Shown here: positions 45,051 through 54,704 of the stretch, in pieces | Layout: the number at the start of each line of letters is the position of its first letter | How positions within the stretch are numbered: the stretch's first letter is position 1 | NCBI GenBank assembly: GCA_016192455.1 | Contig: JACPUC010000007.1 | Coordinates: 132,720 to 196,719, forward strand | Reading direction: 5' to 3' | Origin: Candidatus Tectimicrobiota bacterium | Lineage (GTDB): Bacteria; JACPUC01 | Length of the DNA: 64,000 bases | Made by a program: the position numbers and the translations under genes | Notes under the pieces: generated by a model | What the model saw: the letters and a program-made list of their open reading frames with translations, nothing else | Databases searched by the model: none | What the model was told of the DNA's origin: nothing

Positions 45051-45326
45051 ATGATCTGTCCGAAATGCGGCGCGCAGATGGCGCGGGCGCGCGAAGCTGA
45101 CGCGGCTGCCGCAGCGCTCTCCCCGCCCCGCCAACCAGGCGAACAGGGCGACGAGTCTGAGACCAAGCCGCACGCAGCGGAGAGTCGTTGGCGCTGCCTT
45201 CGTTCGAGTTGCGGCTTCGAACACCGGCTTGCCACACCTGACGAGCAGCGCGCGCAGACCCAAGCAAGCGCCGATCACTTCGCCGCCAGAATGCTCGACC
45301 GCGATCCGCCCATGTTCGAAGGCTGA
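45051..45326 (+). CDS. Small putative zinc-ribbon protein
   Basis: A 91-residue protein. CPKCG at its start (Cys3, Cys6) and WRCLRSSCGFEH near the middle (Cys49, Cys54) could bind one zinc, although the second pair is spaced Cx4C rather than Cx2C. A charged linker lies between, and a helix (TPDEQRAQTQASADHFAARML) follows. The frame is open to an ATG at 44961. The ATG at 45051 was preferred because it starts directly at the zinc motif. No ribosome binding site is clear for either. It follows pstB by 150 bases and may share its transcript. Function unknown; it could be chance. Confidence 0.5.
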   Translation: MICPKCGAQMARAREADAAAAALSPPRQPGEQGDESETKPHAAESRWRCLRSSCGFEHRLATPDEQRAQTQASADHFAARMLDRDPPMFEG

Positions 45327-45560
45327 CCCTGCCGCCGACGCCAGGGAGTCTCCCTCCTCCACACCTCAGGACTCCCATGGTGCAATGGAGCGCAGGCACC
45401 ATGCCTGCCCCCCACAATCGCACCTGGCAGGGACCGTTCCGCCCACCCTTGCGGATGTTCGGCCAATCCTGCCTCTATCCGGCCTGCCTTCTTGACCTGG
45501 CACGCCGCACTGTCTACCATCCCTCGTAATCGTGACGACTTTCAGGGGGGATAAGCAGGC

Positions 45561-47957
45561 ATGACCTACCAGGTCATCGGGCATTCAGTGGCGCGGCGTG
45601 ATGGAGTAGAGAAGGTGACCGGCCTGGCGGCCTATACCTCAAACCTCAGCCTGCCGCGCATGCTGCATGGCAAGATTCTCCGCAGCCCCCTGCCGCATGC
45701 CCGCATCGTCGCCATCGACGCCTCGCGGGCGCGGCGTCTGCCGGGAGTGAAAGCCGTCTTGACGCGCGACACACTCCTCGGCGACGCCTCGCTCACCTAT
45801 CGTTACGGCCACGTCCTTGCCGATCAGGCGATTGTCGCCGTGGACCGCGTGCGCTTCGTGGGAGATGCCGTGGCGGCCGTCGCCGCCGTTGACAGGGACG
45901 TTGCCGAGGAGGCGCTGAGCCTGATCGATGTCGAGTATGAGGAGCTGCCGGCGGTCTTCACGGCGGAGGAATCGTTCGGGCCCGCCGCCCCGCTCATCCA
46001 CGAGACCCCGCCCGAGGTGCAGGCGCGCGCCGCCATGAAGTTCGATGGGCCGCGGCCCGGAACGAACATCTGCGCCTCCCTGCACATTCGGCACGGCGAC
46101 ATCGACCGCGGCTTCGCGGCGGCCGACTTCATCTTCGAGGATACCTACAGCACACCGATGCAGGCGCACTGCCCCTTGGAGCCCCACGTCACGGTCGCCG
46201 ACTGGCATCCCTCGGGGCGCCTCACCGTCTGGTCCTCGACGCAGATGCCGTTCCAGGTGCGGGATCACCTGGCGCGCATCTTCCGCCTGCCGAAGAGCCA
46301 GGTCTGCGTGCTGGTGGACAACGTGGGCGGCGGCTACGGCGCCAAGACGGGCATCAGGCTGGAGCCGATCACCAGCCTCCTGGCGCGACTCAGCGGCTGC
46401 CCGGTGAAGACGATGCTGAACCGCGAGGAGGTCTTCCTCACCCTGACGCGGCACGGCAACACCTTCTGGGTGCGCACCGGCGTCAGCAGGGACGGCCGAC
46501 TGATCGCCCGGCACATCCGCATCCTGTGGGACACCGGGGCCTACGCCGACGCCGGCCCGATTGTCATCTTCAAGGCCGGCTACACCGCCAGCGGGCCGTA
46601 CAACATCCCCAACGTCGTCATCGATTCCTACTGCATCTACACGAACAAGCCACCCGCCGGGCCGCTGCGGGGCATGGGCGTGCCGCAGACCACCTGGGCC
46701 TACGAGCCCCATCTCGACCGCATCGCCGCGGAGCTTGGCTTCGACCCCATCGAGCTGCGGCGCCAGAACATCTACCGCAACGGCGACACCTTCGTGAGCG
46801 GCGAGACGCTGCACAGCATCGATCTCGCCGGCTGCTTCGACCGCGCCTTGGAGACGGACGACTGGCAGCCCCTCGGCTACGGACGGCGGAGAACGTCACC
46901 GTCGAAGGCGGCGAGCTTGGAAGCGGCGAACACGGCAGGCTCAAGCGTGGCGCGCGGCCGCGGCCTGGCCTGCGCCCTGAAAAACACCTCGACGCCCTCC
47001 TACAGCGGCGCAACACTGAAGATGAACGAGGACGGCACGGTGGTCCTCTTGACCGGCGCGGTGGAGATCGGCCAGGGATGCAAGACCGCCCTGGCGCAGA
47101 TAACCGCCGAGGCGCTGAGCCTGCCCCTGGAGCGGGTGCGTGTGGCGACGACGAACACCGACGTGGTCCCCTTCGACTGGGGCACCATCAGCGGCCGCAC
47201 CATCTTCCATGTCGGCAAGGCCATCCAGGAGGCCGCCGCGCAGCTTCGCGAGCAGCTCATCGCCCTGGCCGCCGATGTGCTGGAGGCGGCGCCGCAGGAC
47301 CTCGAGCTGGCGCAGGGGCGGATCGTGGCGCGGGGTGCGCCGGACAAGGGGATCACCTACGAGGATGCCCTGCTGCGGCGCCTGGGGATCAAGGGGAGCG
47401 GCCTCATCGCCCACGGGGAGTTCCGCACCCACTGGTACAAGGCGGACCCCGGAATCGAGGGATGCACCTCGCCGTTCTGGGATGTGGGGCTGGGGCTCGC
47501 CGAGGTGGAGGTTGACCGCGACACGGGCAAGGTGCGTCTCCTGCGTTACCGGTGCGTTGCGGATGTCGGCACCGCCGTCAACCCGGCGCTCTGCCGCGGG
47601 CAGCTCAGCGGCGCTACCCTCATGGGGCTCGGCCAGGCGCTCTTCGAGGAGATGCTCTTCGACAACGGCCAGCCGATCAACCCCTCGCTGGTGAACTACA
47701 AGATTCCCTCCTCGCGCGACATCCCCGAGGTCCTCGAGGTGAACTACATCGAGAGCGGCCACCAGGAGGGGCCGTACGGCGCTAAGGGTATCGGCGAGAT
47801 CGGCGTGGCGCCCGCCGCGCCAGCCGTCGCCAGCGCCATCCATGACGCCCTCGGGGTGTGGATCGTCGATCTGCCGATCACGCCGGAGAAGATCCTGCGC
47901 GCCCTCGAGGCGCGCGAGGCGACTCTGCGGCGAGAAGCCGGAGCCGGCGCCGGGTAA
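45561..47957 (+). CDS. Xanthine dehydrogenase/aldehyde oxidase-family molybdopterin-binding subunit
   Basis: A 798-residue molybdenum hydroxylase large subunit (CoxL/XdhA-like). The N-terminal a/b hammerhead domain (DGVEKVTGLAAYTSNL) precedes the molybdopterin domain, with GGGYGAKTG, a variant cofactor loop PPAGPLRGMGVPQ, GAVEIGQGCKTALAQI and the catalytic glutamate Glu746 in GAKGIGEIG. All expected motifs are intact. It would hydroxylate a heterocycle or aldehyde using water. The usual [2Fe-2S] and FAD subunits are not adjacent, so it either borrows subunits encoded elsewhere or is a diverged member. A GGGGGG site precedes the ATG at 45561. The hydantoinase genes downstream act in related purine and pyrimidine breakdown chemistry. 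Confidence 0.93.
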   Translation: MTYQVIGHSVARRDGVEKVTGLAAYTSNLSLPRMLHGKILRSPLPHARIVAIDASRARRLPGVKAVLTRDTLLGDASLTYRYGHVLADQAIVAVDRVRFVGDAVAAVAAVDRDVAEEALSLIDVEYEELPAVFTAEESFGPAAPLIHETPPEVQARAAMKFDGPRPGTNICASLHIRHGDIDRGFAAADFIFEDTYSTPMQAHCPLEPHVTVADWHPSGRLTVWSSTQMPFQVRDHLARIFRLPKSQVCVLVDNVGGGYGAKTGIRLEPITSLLARLSGCPVKTMLNREEVFLTLTRHGNTFWVRTGVSRDGRLIARHIRILWDTGAYADAGPIVIFKAGYTASGPYNIPNVVIDSYCIYTNKPPAGPLRGMGVPQTTWAYEPHLDRIAAELGFDPIELRRQNIYRNGDTFVSGETLHSIDLAGCFDRALETDDWQPLGYGRRRTSPSKAASLEAANTAGSSVARGRGLACALKNTSTPSYSGATLKMNEDGTVVLLTGAVEIGQGCKTALAQITAEALSLPLERVRVATTNTDVVPFDWGTISGRTIFHVGKAIQEAAAQLREQLIALAADVLEAAPQDLELAQGRIVARGAPDKGITYEDALLRRLGIKGSGLIAHGEFRTHWYKADPGIEGCTSPFWDVGLGLAEVEVDRDTGKVRLLRYRCVADVGTAVNPALCRGQLSGATLMGLGQALFEEMLFDNGQPINPSLVNYKIPSSRDIPEVLEVNYIESGHQEGPYGAKGIGEIGVAPAAPAVASAIHDALGVWIVDLPITPEKILRALEAREATLRREAGAGAG

Positions 47958-48169
47958 GGCCCGTCGCCGAGCCGGCGCTGCCGCTGGGGATTTTTCGCGG
48001 CTCGGAATACGACAGGCGGGGCATCATGCGGGGGCTGACGAAGCACACCATTGCCCTGGCGGCTGGGATGCGGAAGCGGGCGGGCGGGCCGGCTCATGCA
48101 TGACCATGGGGAGAAAGTTCTGCAGCCGCCATGCTACGAGGAATGCAGTACGCAACAAAGGAAGAGCAT

Positions 48170-48877
48170 TCACGTTTGTCGAAGCGAAGCTTGCAAGAGC
48201 TCAAATTTGACCGGGTAAGAATGCGGAATCTCCATCGCCGCAATTATTGTTACAGCAAACCCTGTTTGCCTCAGCAGATTCCTTAGCACGTCTTCCTGGC
48301 CAAGCGTTGGGGAGAAACAGAGCAGGAGTCTCCCTGATTCCTTCAGGTGCCGTGGTGCTCCTGAGAGGAATTTCTTGATCGACCGATAGCCGGGATCAAA
48401 AATGGCCTTTTCCATCATCAAAACTTCCTGACGATCGGTATAGCCGGAAGGTATATTCCAGAAGATCGTGTCAAAGGTCGCCGCGGGAGCCAGCGCGTCG
48501 TACACGTCCCCAACAAACGCACGAAGTTTGCCAGCCACGTTGTGAAGCCGACCGTTTTCGAGCGTGTTCTGCACGGCGCGCGGATTGATATCGATGGCCA
48601 CGGCGCGGCCTGCTCCACGCAGCAGCGCGAAGACCGAGGCGACGCCCGTGCCGCAACCAATCTCCAGGAATTCTTCACCCTGGCGGATGGACATTTCCCG
48701 GACGCTGAATTCGGTATCGGCAAAGTATTTTGGCGAGAAGACGCCGGCACGGACGACAAATGTCTTCGAGAGAACTTTGCAGGTGTACTGCTCAGGTTCC
48801 TGCTGGCTTGCTTTCAGAATCTTGCCATATCGAAGCAACCGCGCAGTGTGCCTGAACGCGTCGCGATCCGTAGTCAT
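48170..48877 (-). CDS. Class I SAM-dependent methyltransferase
   Basis: A 235-residue methyltransferase. Motif I is FLEIGCGTGVASVFAL, followed by an acidic motif (AVAIDINPRAV) and NIPSGY, a variant of the NPPY motif of amino- or N-methyltransferases. The layout is like the HemK/PrmC or RNA/protein methyltransferase group. The start at 48877 was chosen because earlier residues in the open frame (to 49015) overlap the preceding permease gene. It is the last gene of the minus-strand hyu-transporter operon, 91 bases after the permease. Its target is unknown and may be unrelated to the transport genes. Confidence 0.85.
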   Translation of the reverse strand: MTTDRDAFRHTARLLRYGKILKASQQEPEQYTCKVLSKTFVVRAGVFSPKYFADTEFSVREMSIRQGEEFLEIGCGTGVASVFALLRGAGRAVAIDINPRAVQNTLENGRLHNVAGKLRAFVGDVYDALAPAATFDTIFWNIPSGYTDRQEVLMMEKAIFDPGYRSIKKFLSGAPRHLKESGRLLLCFSPTLGQEDVLRNLLRQTGFAVTIIAAMEIPHSYPVKFELLQASLRQT

Positions 48878-48968
48878 GGGTGAGCACCCGTCCAGTCCAA
48901 GAACGAAAATTCCTTGCTGCACCCTTACGTGCTGCAATGCGGCTCGCACGTTATGGAGACAGCGGGGT

Positions 48969-49769
48969 TCATTTTTGCGAGGCGCCGCGATGCCAGACCA
49001 TGAGGCGTCGTTCAACCTTCTCGAACAAGAGGTTCAAAAGGTAACTGAGCAGAGCAAGCGTCGCGACGCCGGCATAGGTCTCCGCAATCTTAAAATCACG
49101 CTGGCTCCTTAGAATGAAGACGCCGATGCCGTTCGAGCTGCCGACCATCTCAGCCGTCACCACCAGGATGAGCGCAATCGGCAGGCTAACCCGTAGGCCA
49201 CTCATGATATAGGGTGACGCCGCCGGCAGCACGATCTTGCGCAGCGTGCTCCAGCTCCGCAAGCCAAAGATGCGCGCCGTATCGAGCAGCGCTGGATCGA
49301 GATTGCGGGTGCCGTCCATTGTATTCACCAGGATAGGAAATCCGCAAGCAAAGAAGATGACGAAGTAGCGCATCCACTCGTTGACCCCAATGAAAAACAT
49401 GGCGAAGGGAATGATGGCCGGCGGCGGAATCGGGCGCAAGAACTCGACGAGGGGCTCGAGATAGTTGTAGGTCGGCGTGTGGTAGCCCAACAAGATGGCT
49501 GGCGGCACCAGCAGCACGATGGCGAGCAGGTAGCCGACCATCGCCCGCCCCAGACTGATGCCGAGGGCACTCGGCAGGCTCAAGTCGGCCGCCAGCCTGC
49601 CGAGCGCTTCCAGAACCTTGGTGAAGGGCGGCAGGTATGACGAATCCAGCAAACCCGCGCGAACGATCACTTCCCACATCAGCAGCAAGAAGAGGATGAA
49701 GGCGAAGCCGAGGGCGCGTTCGAGCTTCAGCCGACCCCACCTTGGCGTGGTTGCGATCAGAGCGGCCAT
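48969..49769 (-). CDS. NitT/TauT-family ABC transporter permease (second of two)
   Basis: A 266-residue permease. There are about six helices, beginning with GFAFILFLLLMWEVIV, and the SsuC/TauC-type EAA region ends in LRKIVLPAASPYIMSGLRVS. The C terminus closes with VERRLMVWH. GAGGAGG lies before the start at 49769; the frame is open to 49910 but overlaps the neighbouring permease. Nineteen bases separate it from the first permease, which it resembles closely in length and motifs. Two different permeases point to a heterodimeric channel rather than the usual homodimer. It would take the substrate from the binding protein at 51012-51998. Confidence 0.93.
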   Translation of the reverse strand: MAALIATTPRWGRLKLERALGFAFILFLLLMWEVIVRAGLLDSSYLPPFTKVLEALGRLAADLSLPSALGISLGRAMVGYLLAIVLLVPPAILLGYHTPTYNYLEPLVEFLRPIPPPAIIPFAMFFIGVNEWMRYFVIFFACGFPILVNTMDGTRNLDPALLDTARIFGLRSWSTLRKIVLPAASPYIMSGLRVSLPIALILVVTAEMVGSSNGIGVFILRSQRDFKIAETYAGVATLALLSYLLNLLFEKVERRLMVWHRGASQK

Positions 49770-49788
49770 CTCGCACTCAACCTCCTCA

Positions 49789-50622
49789 TCAGCGCTGCAG
49801 GGCAGCGAGGTTAGCCAGGCGCACGTGCCAGCCAAGGATGCGGCGCTCACTGTACAGGAAAAGGCGGTTGAGGAGGTAGCCGAGGATGGTGATGGTGAAC
49901 AAGCCAGCAAACATCTCCTTCACTTCGAGGGCGCGCTCCGCATCAAGGATGAAGAAACCAAGGCCATTGTCACTCACGACCATCTCGGTGATGACCACAA
50001 AGATCCAGGCAATCGAGAGACTGACGCGCAGGCCGCTCAAAATGAACGGCAGCGATGACGGGACGATGATCTTGCGGACGATGCTCCAAGGCCCCAGGCC
50101 GAGCACGCGGCCGGTCTGCACCAGGATGGGATCAACACCGTGCACCGCATCGACCGTATTGATGAGCACGGGCCACATCGCACCCCAGACGATCACCGCA
50201 ACGTTCAAACGGGTATCAAGCCCGAAGAAGAGCAGAGCGATCGGTATAAGGGCGACCGCCGGTAACGGGCGCAGCAGCTCGATCAGGGGCTTGAGCAGCG
50301 CGTAGGCGAATCGCCAGGACCCCATCAGCACGCCGAGGATGATGCCTACTAGGATACCGATGGAGTAGCCAAGGAAGAAACGCATCAAGCTGATCAAGAT
50401 ATTCTGAAGCTGCCGCGGCGTGCCGAGGCTGGCGGCGAAAGTCTGAGCGATAGCGGAGACCGGGGGAAAGAAGAACTGATACTCCGTAACAAGGCGGGAC
50501 AGGACTTCCCAGAGACCAAGGAGGAAGAGAACAACCAGGTAGCCTGAAATGCGGCTCTGTCCCTTGAGAATGTGCAGGATCACGTGGTTTCCGTCGTGGC
50601 GCTTGCCCGTTGAGGAACTCAT
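49789..50622 (-). CDS. NitT/TauT-family ABC transporter permease (first of two)
   Basis: A 277-residue permease with six helices, from YLVVLFLLGLWEVLSRLV to the EAA loop IVRKIIVPSSLPFILSGLRV and a terminal SERRILGWHV. It is paralogous to the next permease in the operon. The ATG at 50622 was preferred; a GTG at 50643 is in frame, and neither has a clear ribosome binding site. Upstream, 389 bases separate it from the binding-protein gene, a gap unusual inside such an operon. Together with the next permease and the ATPase it forms the importer. Confidence 0.92.
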   Translation of the reverse strand: MSSSTGKRHDGNHVILHILKGQSRISGYLVVLFLLGLWEVLSRLVTEYQFFFPPVSAIAQTFAASLGTPRQLQNILISLMRFFLGYSIGILVGIILGVLMGSWRFAYALLKPLIELLRPLPAVALIPIALLFFGLDTRLNVAVIVWGAMWPVLINTVDAVHGVDPILVQTGRVLGLGPWSIVRKIIVPSSLPFILSGLRVSLSIAWIFVVITEMVVSDNGLGFFILDAERALEVKEMFAGLFTITILGYLLNRLFLYSERRILGWHVRLANLAALQR

Positions 50623-51011
50623 CAGGAGGATGCAGCGCTCCACCCGGCCAGCCAGGGTTTCCCGTCGCCGGGAGATGGGGAGGCCGCGGCGGCAGGCTTA
50701 CCCGTAGCTTCAGGACGAAACCCCGCGGCGCACCACCACTCCGTTTCCGACCTTCAAGGTGGGCTGCGACCCCACCGAGGCAGCGCCCTCCTCACCTCCC
50801 CGGCATGAGCACGGAAACGGGCACCGCCGTACCCCGAGTGAGGCGAGGAAGGTTTCGCCGGCGCCGCCTCCTTCCCCACGGCAAGGGGCCTGCCACTGCT
50901 TCAGCCTGGCGAGAACCTCGGCTCGTCTCCCTGCGCGGCGATCCTGGCGTTTTGCCAACCAGTGAGGGTGCGCCCCTCAAGCCTCCTCCCTCAGCTTCGC
51001 GGCAGACTTTC
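50623..51011. other. Gap inside the transporter operon
   Basis: About 390 bases between the binding-protein and permease genes. No gene, repeat or clear terminator was found. The GC-rich sequence contains only shadow frames. Confidence 0.4.
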
Positions 51012-51998
51012 CTAGTTGACCTTGGCATGCCGGCTTACGAGCTTCCGCATGTCCATCTTTTTGTCAATAAACTTCAGCTCGTGCATGAAGTTTTGCATGC
51101 CCTCGAGCAGGTTCAATCGCACGCCTTTCCCCCAGCTCGTCAAGTTGATCTTCTGCGCCAGCGGGGCCTCGATCCGGGTGAATTTCGGCAGCACCGCGCG
51201 CGCCTCCGTCTCCTTCTGCTGCGTAAAGTCCACCCCCTTATCGTAGGCGCGGATGAAGCCCTTCACGATCTCGGGGTTCGCCTCGATCCATTTTTCCCGG
51301 CCGAAGTACACCGCGATGCTCCAGGTGCGATCGGTGTCCCCCGTCAAGTACCCCAGCACGCGGCCGATCTTGAGTTGATCTTTGTAGAGGGTGACGAAGG
51401 GTTCCACCTGGGCGATGGTGTCCACCTGCTTCTGTTTCAACGGCGCGGCCATGCGCGGGAAAGGCACCTCGAAGAGCTTCAGCTTCTTCCAATCGGCGCC
51501 GTTATCGATCATCCAGCCATAGGTCATCATGGTCATGATGGCGCCGGCATTCGCCGTTCCCAGGGTCTTGCCCTCGAGGTCCTTGGCCGTCTTGATCGGT
51601 GAATCCAGCGGCACCATTAACGCAGTCGCCTTCGAGGTGCGGGCCTGACCCACCGAGGCCTCGGCAATGACCTGGAAGTCAAACCCCTGGATGGCCCCGG
51701 CGATGACGTTGTTAGTGGAGAAAGCCCCCATCTGGGCGGAGTCGGAGGCCACCGCCGTGCCCTGGTTCACCCCGCCGCCGCCGGGGGTGTCCTTCAGGGT
51801 GATCTTGATGCCGGCCTCGGCGAAGTAGCCCTGGTCGATGGCAACGTACATCGGCAGGAAATCGCCGATCGGCAGGTAAGCCATGATGATCTCTTTCAGC
51901 GGTTGCTGGCTGAGGGCGGGCGTGCGACCGAGCAGGAGACCAACGCCGCCGAACAGAACAAGGACCATGCAAGCGAGTACACGACGCTGCGCTTTCAT
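51012..51998 (-). CDS. NitT/TauT-type ABC transporter substrate-binding protein
   Basis: A 328-residue periplasmic binding protein of the NMT1/SsuA-like fold. A Sec signal peptide (MKAQRRVLACMVLVLFGGVG) has likely cleavage near ALS-QQ (residue 31). GDFLPMYVAIDQGYFAEAGI and DTPGGGGVNQGTAVASDSAQ match the family's ligand-binding lobe. It would deliver a small organic anion or heterocycle to the permeases downstream. The hydantoinase A/B genes upstream suggest a cyclic amide or its precursor. GGAGG precedes the start at 51998. Confidence 0.93.
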   Translation of the reverse strand: MKAQRRVLACMVLVLFGGVGLLLGRTPALSQQPLKEIIMAYLPIGDFLPMYVAIDQGYFAEAGIKITLKDTPGGGGVNQGTAVASDSAQMGAFSTNNVIAGAIQGFDFQVIAEASVGQARTSKATALMVPLDSPIKTAKDLEGKTLGTANAGAIMTMMTYGWMIDNGADWKKLKLFEVPFPRMAAPLKQKQVDTIAQVEPFVTLYKDQLKIGRVLGYLTGDTDRTWSIAVYFGREKWIEANPEIVKGFIRAYDKGVDFTQQKETEARAVLPKFTRIEAPLAQKINLTSWGKGVRLNLLEGMQNFMHELKFIDKKMDMRKLVSRHAKVN

Positions 51999-52052
51999 CG
52001 GAGACCTCCTTCCCTGCCGAAGCTGTTGCTCCGGACCCTCTCCAGCGGCGAC

Positions 52053-52853
52053 TCAACCGGGCATCACGGGATGCTGCCGCTCACCACGGATCTTGGCATA
52101 GAGGTGGTGCCGGTACTCTATGAATTTCGTATTCTCACGCGTCGCCAGTTGATCGCGCGGTCGAGGCAAATCAATGGGGAGCTCGTCCACCACCACCGAG
52201 GGGTGGGTGCTGAGCACGATGACGGTATCGGAGAGGTAAATCGATTCATCAATATCGTGGGTCACAAAGAGGACGGTCTTGTCAAAGCGCCGCCAGACAT
52301 CCAGCAGCAAATCCTCAAGGTCTTCCCGGGTTTGGGCGTCGACGGAGGCGAACGGTTCGTCCATAAGCAGAATCTCGCACTGGTAAGCGAGGGCGCGGGC
52401 GATGGCGGCGCGCTGCTGTTGCCCGCCGGAGAGCTGCCAGGGGTACTGCTGCTCGAATCCCTTCAACCCCACGCTGGCAATGGCTTGCATGGCGATCTCG
52501 TGCTTCTCCGCCTTCGTCAGCCGCGGCTTTTCCTCCACCCCGAGCAGGGTATTCTTCAAGAGAGTGCGCCAGGGCAGCAACGAGCGGTTGTAGTCCTGAA
52601 AGACGAGCACCATCTCCGGCGGGGGGCTGGCCACCTCGTTGCCGTTCAGCAGCACCCGGCCCGTCGTCGGCCTGAGAAGTCCGCAGACGCATTTCAACAA
52701 GGTCGTCTTGCCGCATCCAGACGGACCGACGATGGACACGAACCGCCGGCGCTCAATAACGAAGGCGACCTCCTTGAGGGCGACGACGGCGCGGCCGGAA
52801 AAGGGCTCGTACTGCTTCGAGAGCCGATCCACGGTCAGCATGGTCCCTACCAT
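52053..52853 (-). CDS. NitT/TauT-type ABC transporter ATP-binding protein
   Basis: A 266-residue ABC ATPase. Walker A is GPSGCGKTT, the Q-loop is in VLVFQDYNRSLLPWRTL, the signature is LSGGQQQR, Walker B is ILLMDEP and the H-loop is in FVTHDIDESIYLSD. The QDYNRSLLPW segment is typical of SsuB/TauB-type ATPases. The start at 52853 was chosen; an ATG four codons in (52841) is equally possible and both precede the conserved core. It lies between hyuB and the binding-protein gene in one minus-strand operon. Confidence 0.95.
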   Translation of the reverse strand: MVGTMLTVDRLSKQYEPFSGRAVVALKEVAFVIERRRFVSIVGPSGCGKTTLLKCVCGLLRPTTGRVLLNGNEVASPPPEMVLVFQDYNRSLLPWRTLLKNTLLGVEEKPRLTKAEKHEIAMQAIASVGLKGFEQQYPWQLSGGQQQRAAIARALAYQCEILLMDEPFASVDAQTREDLEDLLLDVWRRFDKTVLFVTHDIDESIYLSDTVIVLSTHPSVVVDELPIDLPRPRDQLATRENTKFIEYRHHLYAKIRGERQHPVMPG

Positions 52854-52919
52854 TTCGCGTCGCCCGGGTCGGCCGCGCCGCCAGCGGCGCGCGGGGTTGG
52901 GGTTGGCGCTGGGCAAGCG

Positions 52920-54704
52920 TCACGCCGCGGCGGGCTGGTCTCGCCCGCCCAGGTGGCGACGGCGCGCCCTGGTTGCTTCCTCATCCACCTCGAGCGTGCC
53001 ATCCCGCAGCACCACGCCGTAGTCATCGCGGGCCTGCTCGCGGGAGACATAGCCATCCAACACATCGCGGCGCACGCTCTCGACGTCGCGCTCCCAGGCC
53101 GGCCCATAGCCGCCGCCGCCAGGCGAGGAGAGGGTGACGACATGCTGCGGCTGCAAGGGATAGTTGACGAGCTTCAGCGCCAGCTCTTCTTCGGCGGCTT
53201 CGGGATGGCGGCGCAAGGTGACGCGGTTCACCTTCCCTTCCCCGCCTCCCGCCAACCCCCAAGGCGGCGCCTGGACGCGCTCGTACTGCCCCATGTACTC
53301 GCACGGAGCCAAGGCTTCCGTGGCCCGCACCACGCCGAGACCGCCGCGAAACCTGCCGGGTCCGCCGGAGTCCTGGCGCAGGCGGAACTCGCGCACGCGC
53401 ACCGGGTAGGTGGTCTCCTCCGTCTCCACCGGCAGGTTGTGCACATCCCCCTGATTGAGGGAGACCACCGCATTCATGCCGTCGTGCTTGGAGGTCGCGC
53501 CCCAGCCGCCGATCTCCGGGTCCATGATGTGGAACCGGCGTCCGCTGCGCGGGTTCACCCCCATGAACATCGCCCCCGAGATGTTCGCGTAATGCCCGGC
53601 GGTCACCTGCTCGGGGATGGCTGGGTGCAGGGCTTTGAGGATGAGATCGATGACCGAGACGATCGGCATCATCCACCAGCCCATGGCGGCATTCTCGTCG
53701 GCGCTGAGGATCGTGCCCTCCGGCGCCACCACCTTGAGGTTGCGAAAACAGCCGTCGTTCGCCGGCAACATGGGACAGGTGAGGCACTTGAACGCCACCC
53801 GCGCGGCTCCCACCGCCCCCCGGGAGTTATACGGCCCGCTCACCTGGCGCGGCATCTCGGAGAAGTCGACGGTCATCTCGCTGCCCTCGACGATGACGCG
53901 CACCTTCAGCGGGATCGGCTGCCGGAGGTTGACTCCATCATTGTCCAGGAAAGTTTCGGCCATGAAGATGCCATCAGGGATGGCTTCGACGGCGCGCCGG
54001 GTCAGCAGCTCGGCCTCATCCCAGATGCGCTGGATGCACGCGAAGACCGTCTCCTTGCCGTATCTCGCCACCAGCTCGGTGAACCGTTTCTCACCCAGGC
54101 GGCAGGCGGAGATTTGCGCCCGCATGTCCCCCAGGATGAGATCAGGGAAGCGCACGTTGTGCCGGATGATGCGCACGATATCCTGATCGGGGAGACCGCG
54201 TCGATAGACCTTGACCGAGCGGAGCTGCAGCCCCTCCTCGAAGATCTCGCGGCTGTCATGGGCTAGGGAGCCGCTCACCTTGCCCCCCACGTCGATCCAA
54301 TGGGCGCGGACCGCGGGGAACGCCAGCAGCTCGCCGGCCACGAAGATCGGTGAGTGCGCCACGACGTTGTTGAGGTGCTGTCCGTTCACTCCCGAGTAGT
54401 TCGAGAGGAGGACGTCGCCCGGTTCGAGCCCCTCAGGCCCGTGGAGGGCCAGGCTATCCGCGATTGGCGGCCCAAGGTCGGCGAGGAATACCGGCAGGCC
54501 GGCGAGGGTCTGCGCGATGGAGCGCGCCCGCGCGTCCACGAAGCCGACCCCGAAGTCCTTGATCTCAGAGATGATGGGGCTATAGGAGGTGCGGGTCAGA
54601 TTGCTCGTCATCTCATTGACAATGGCGATGAGAGCGTTGCGGACCACCTCCAGCGTCACCGGATTGACCGCCAGCTCCTGGATTGCCGCCTGTGGCGCGC
54701 TCAT
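52920..54704 (-). CDS. hyuB: Hydantoinase B/oxoprolinase (N-methylhydantoinase beta-type) subunit
   Basis: A 594-residue hydantoinase B family subunit: PVTLEVVRNALIAIVNEM at the start, SYSPIISEIKDFG, DVLLSNYSGVNGQHLNN in the middle, GAVGAARVAFKCL and SSPGGGGYGPAWERD toward the end. With HyuA it hydrolyses hydantoins, 5-oxoproline or N-methylhydantoin using ATP. Its ATG overlaps the stop of hyuA by one base (TGATG), so it is translationally coupled, with GGAGGGAG in front. The family also contains acetone carboxylase subunits, so substrate is not certain. The ABC importer genes follow in the same operon. Confidence 0.94.
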   Translation of the reverse strand: MSAPQAAIQELAVNPVTLEVVRNALIAIVNEMTSNLTRTSYSPIISEIKDFGVGFVDARARSIAQTLAGLPVFLADLGPPIADSLALHGPEGLEPGDVLLSNYSGVNGQHLNNVVAHSPIFVAGELLAFPAVRAHWIDVGGKVSGSLAHDSREIFEEGLQLRSVKVYRRGLPDQDIVRIIRHNVRFPDLILGDMRAQISACRLGEKRFTELVARYGKETVFACIQRIWDEAELLTRRAVEAIPDGIFMAETFLDNDGVNLRQPIPLKVRVIVEGSEMTVDFSEMPRQVSGPYNSRGAVGAARVAFKCLTCPMLPANDGCFRNLKVVAPEGTILSADENAAMGWWMMPIVSVIDLILKALHPAIPEQVTAGHYANISGAMFMGVNPRSGRRFHIMDPEIGGWGATSKHDGMNAVVSLNQGDVHNLPVETEETTYPVRVREFRLRQDSGGPGRFRGGLGVVRATEALAPCEYMGQYERVQAPPWGLAGGGEGKVNRVTLRRHPEAAEEELALKLVNYPLQPQHVVTLSSPGGGGYGPAWERDVESVRRDVLDGYVSREQARDDYGVVLRDGTLEVDEEATRARRRHLGGRDQPAAA

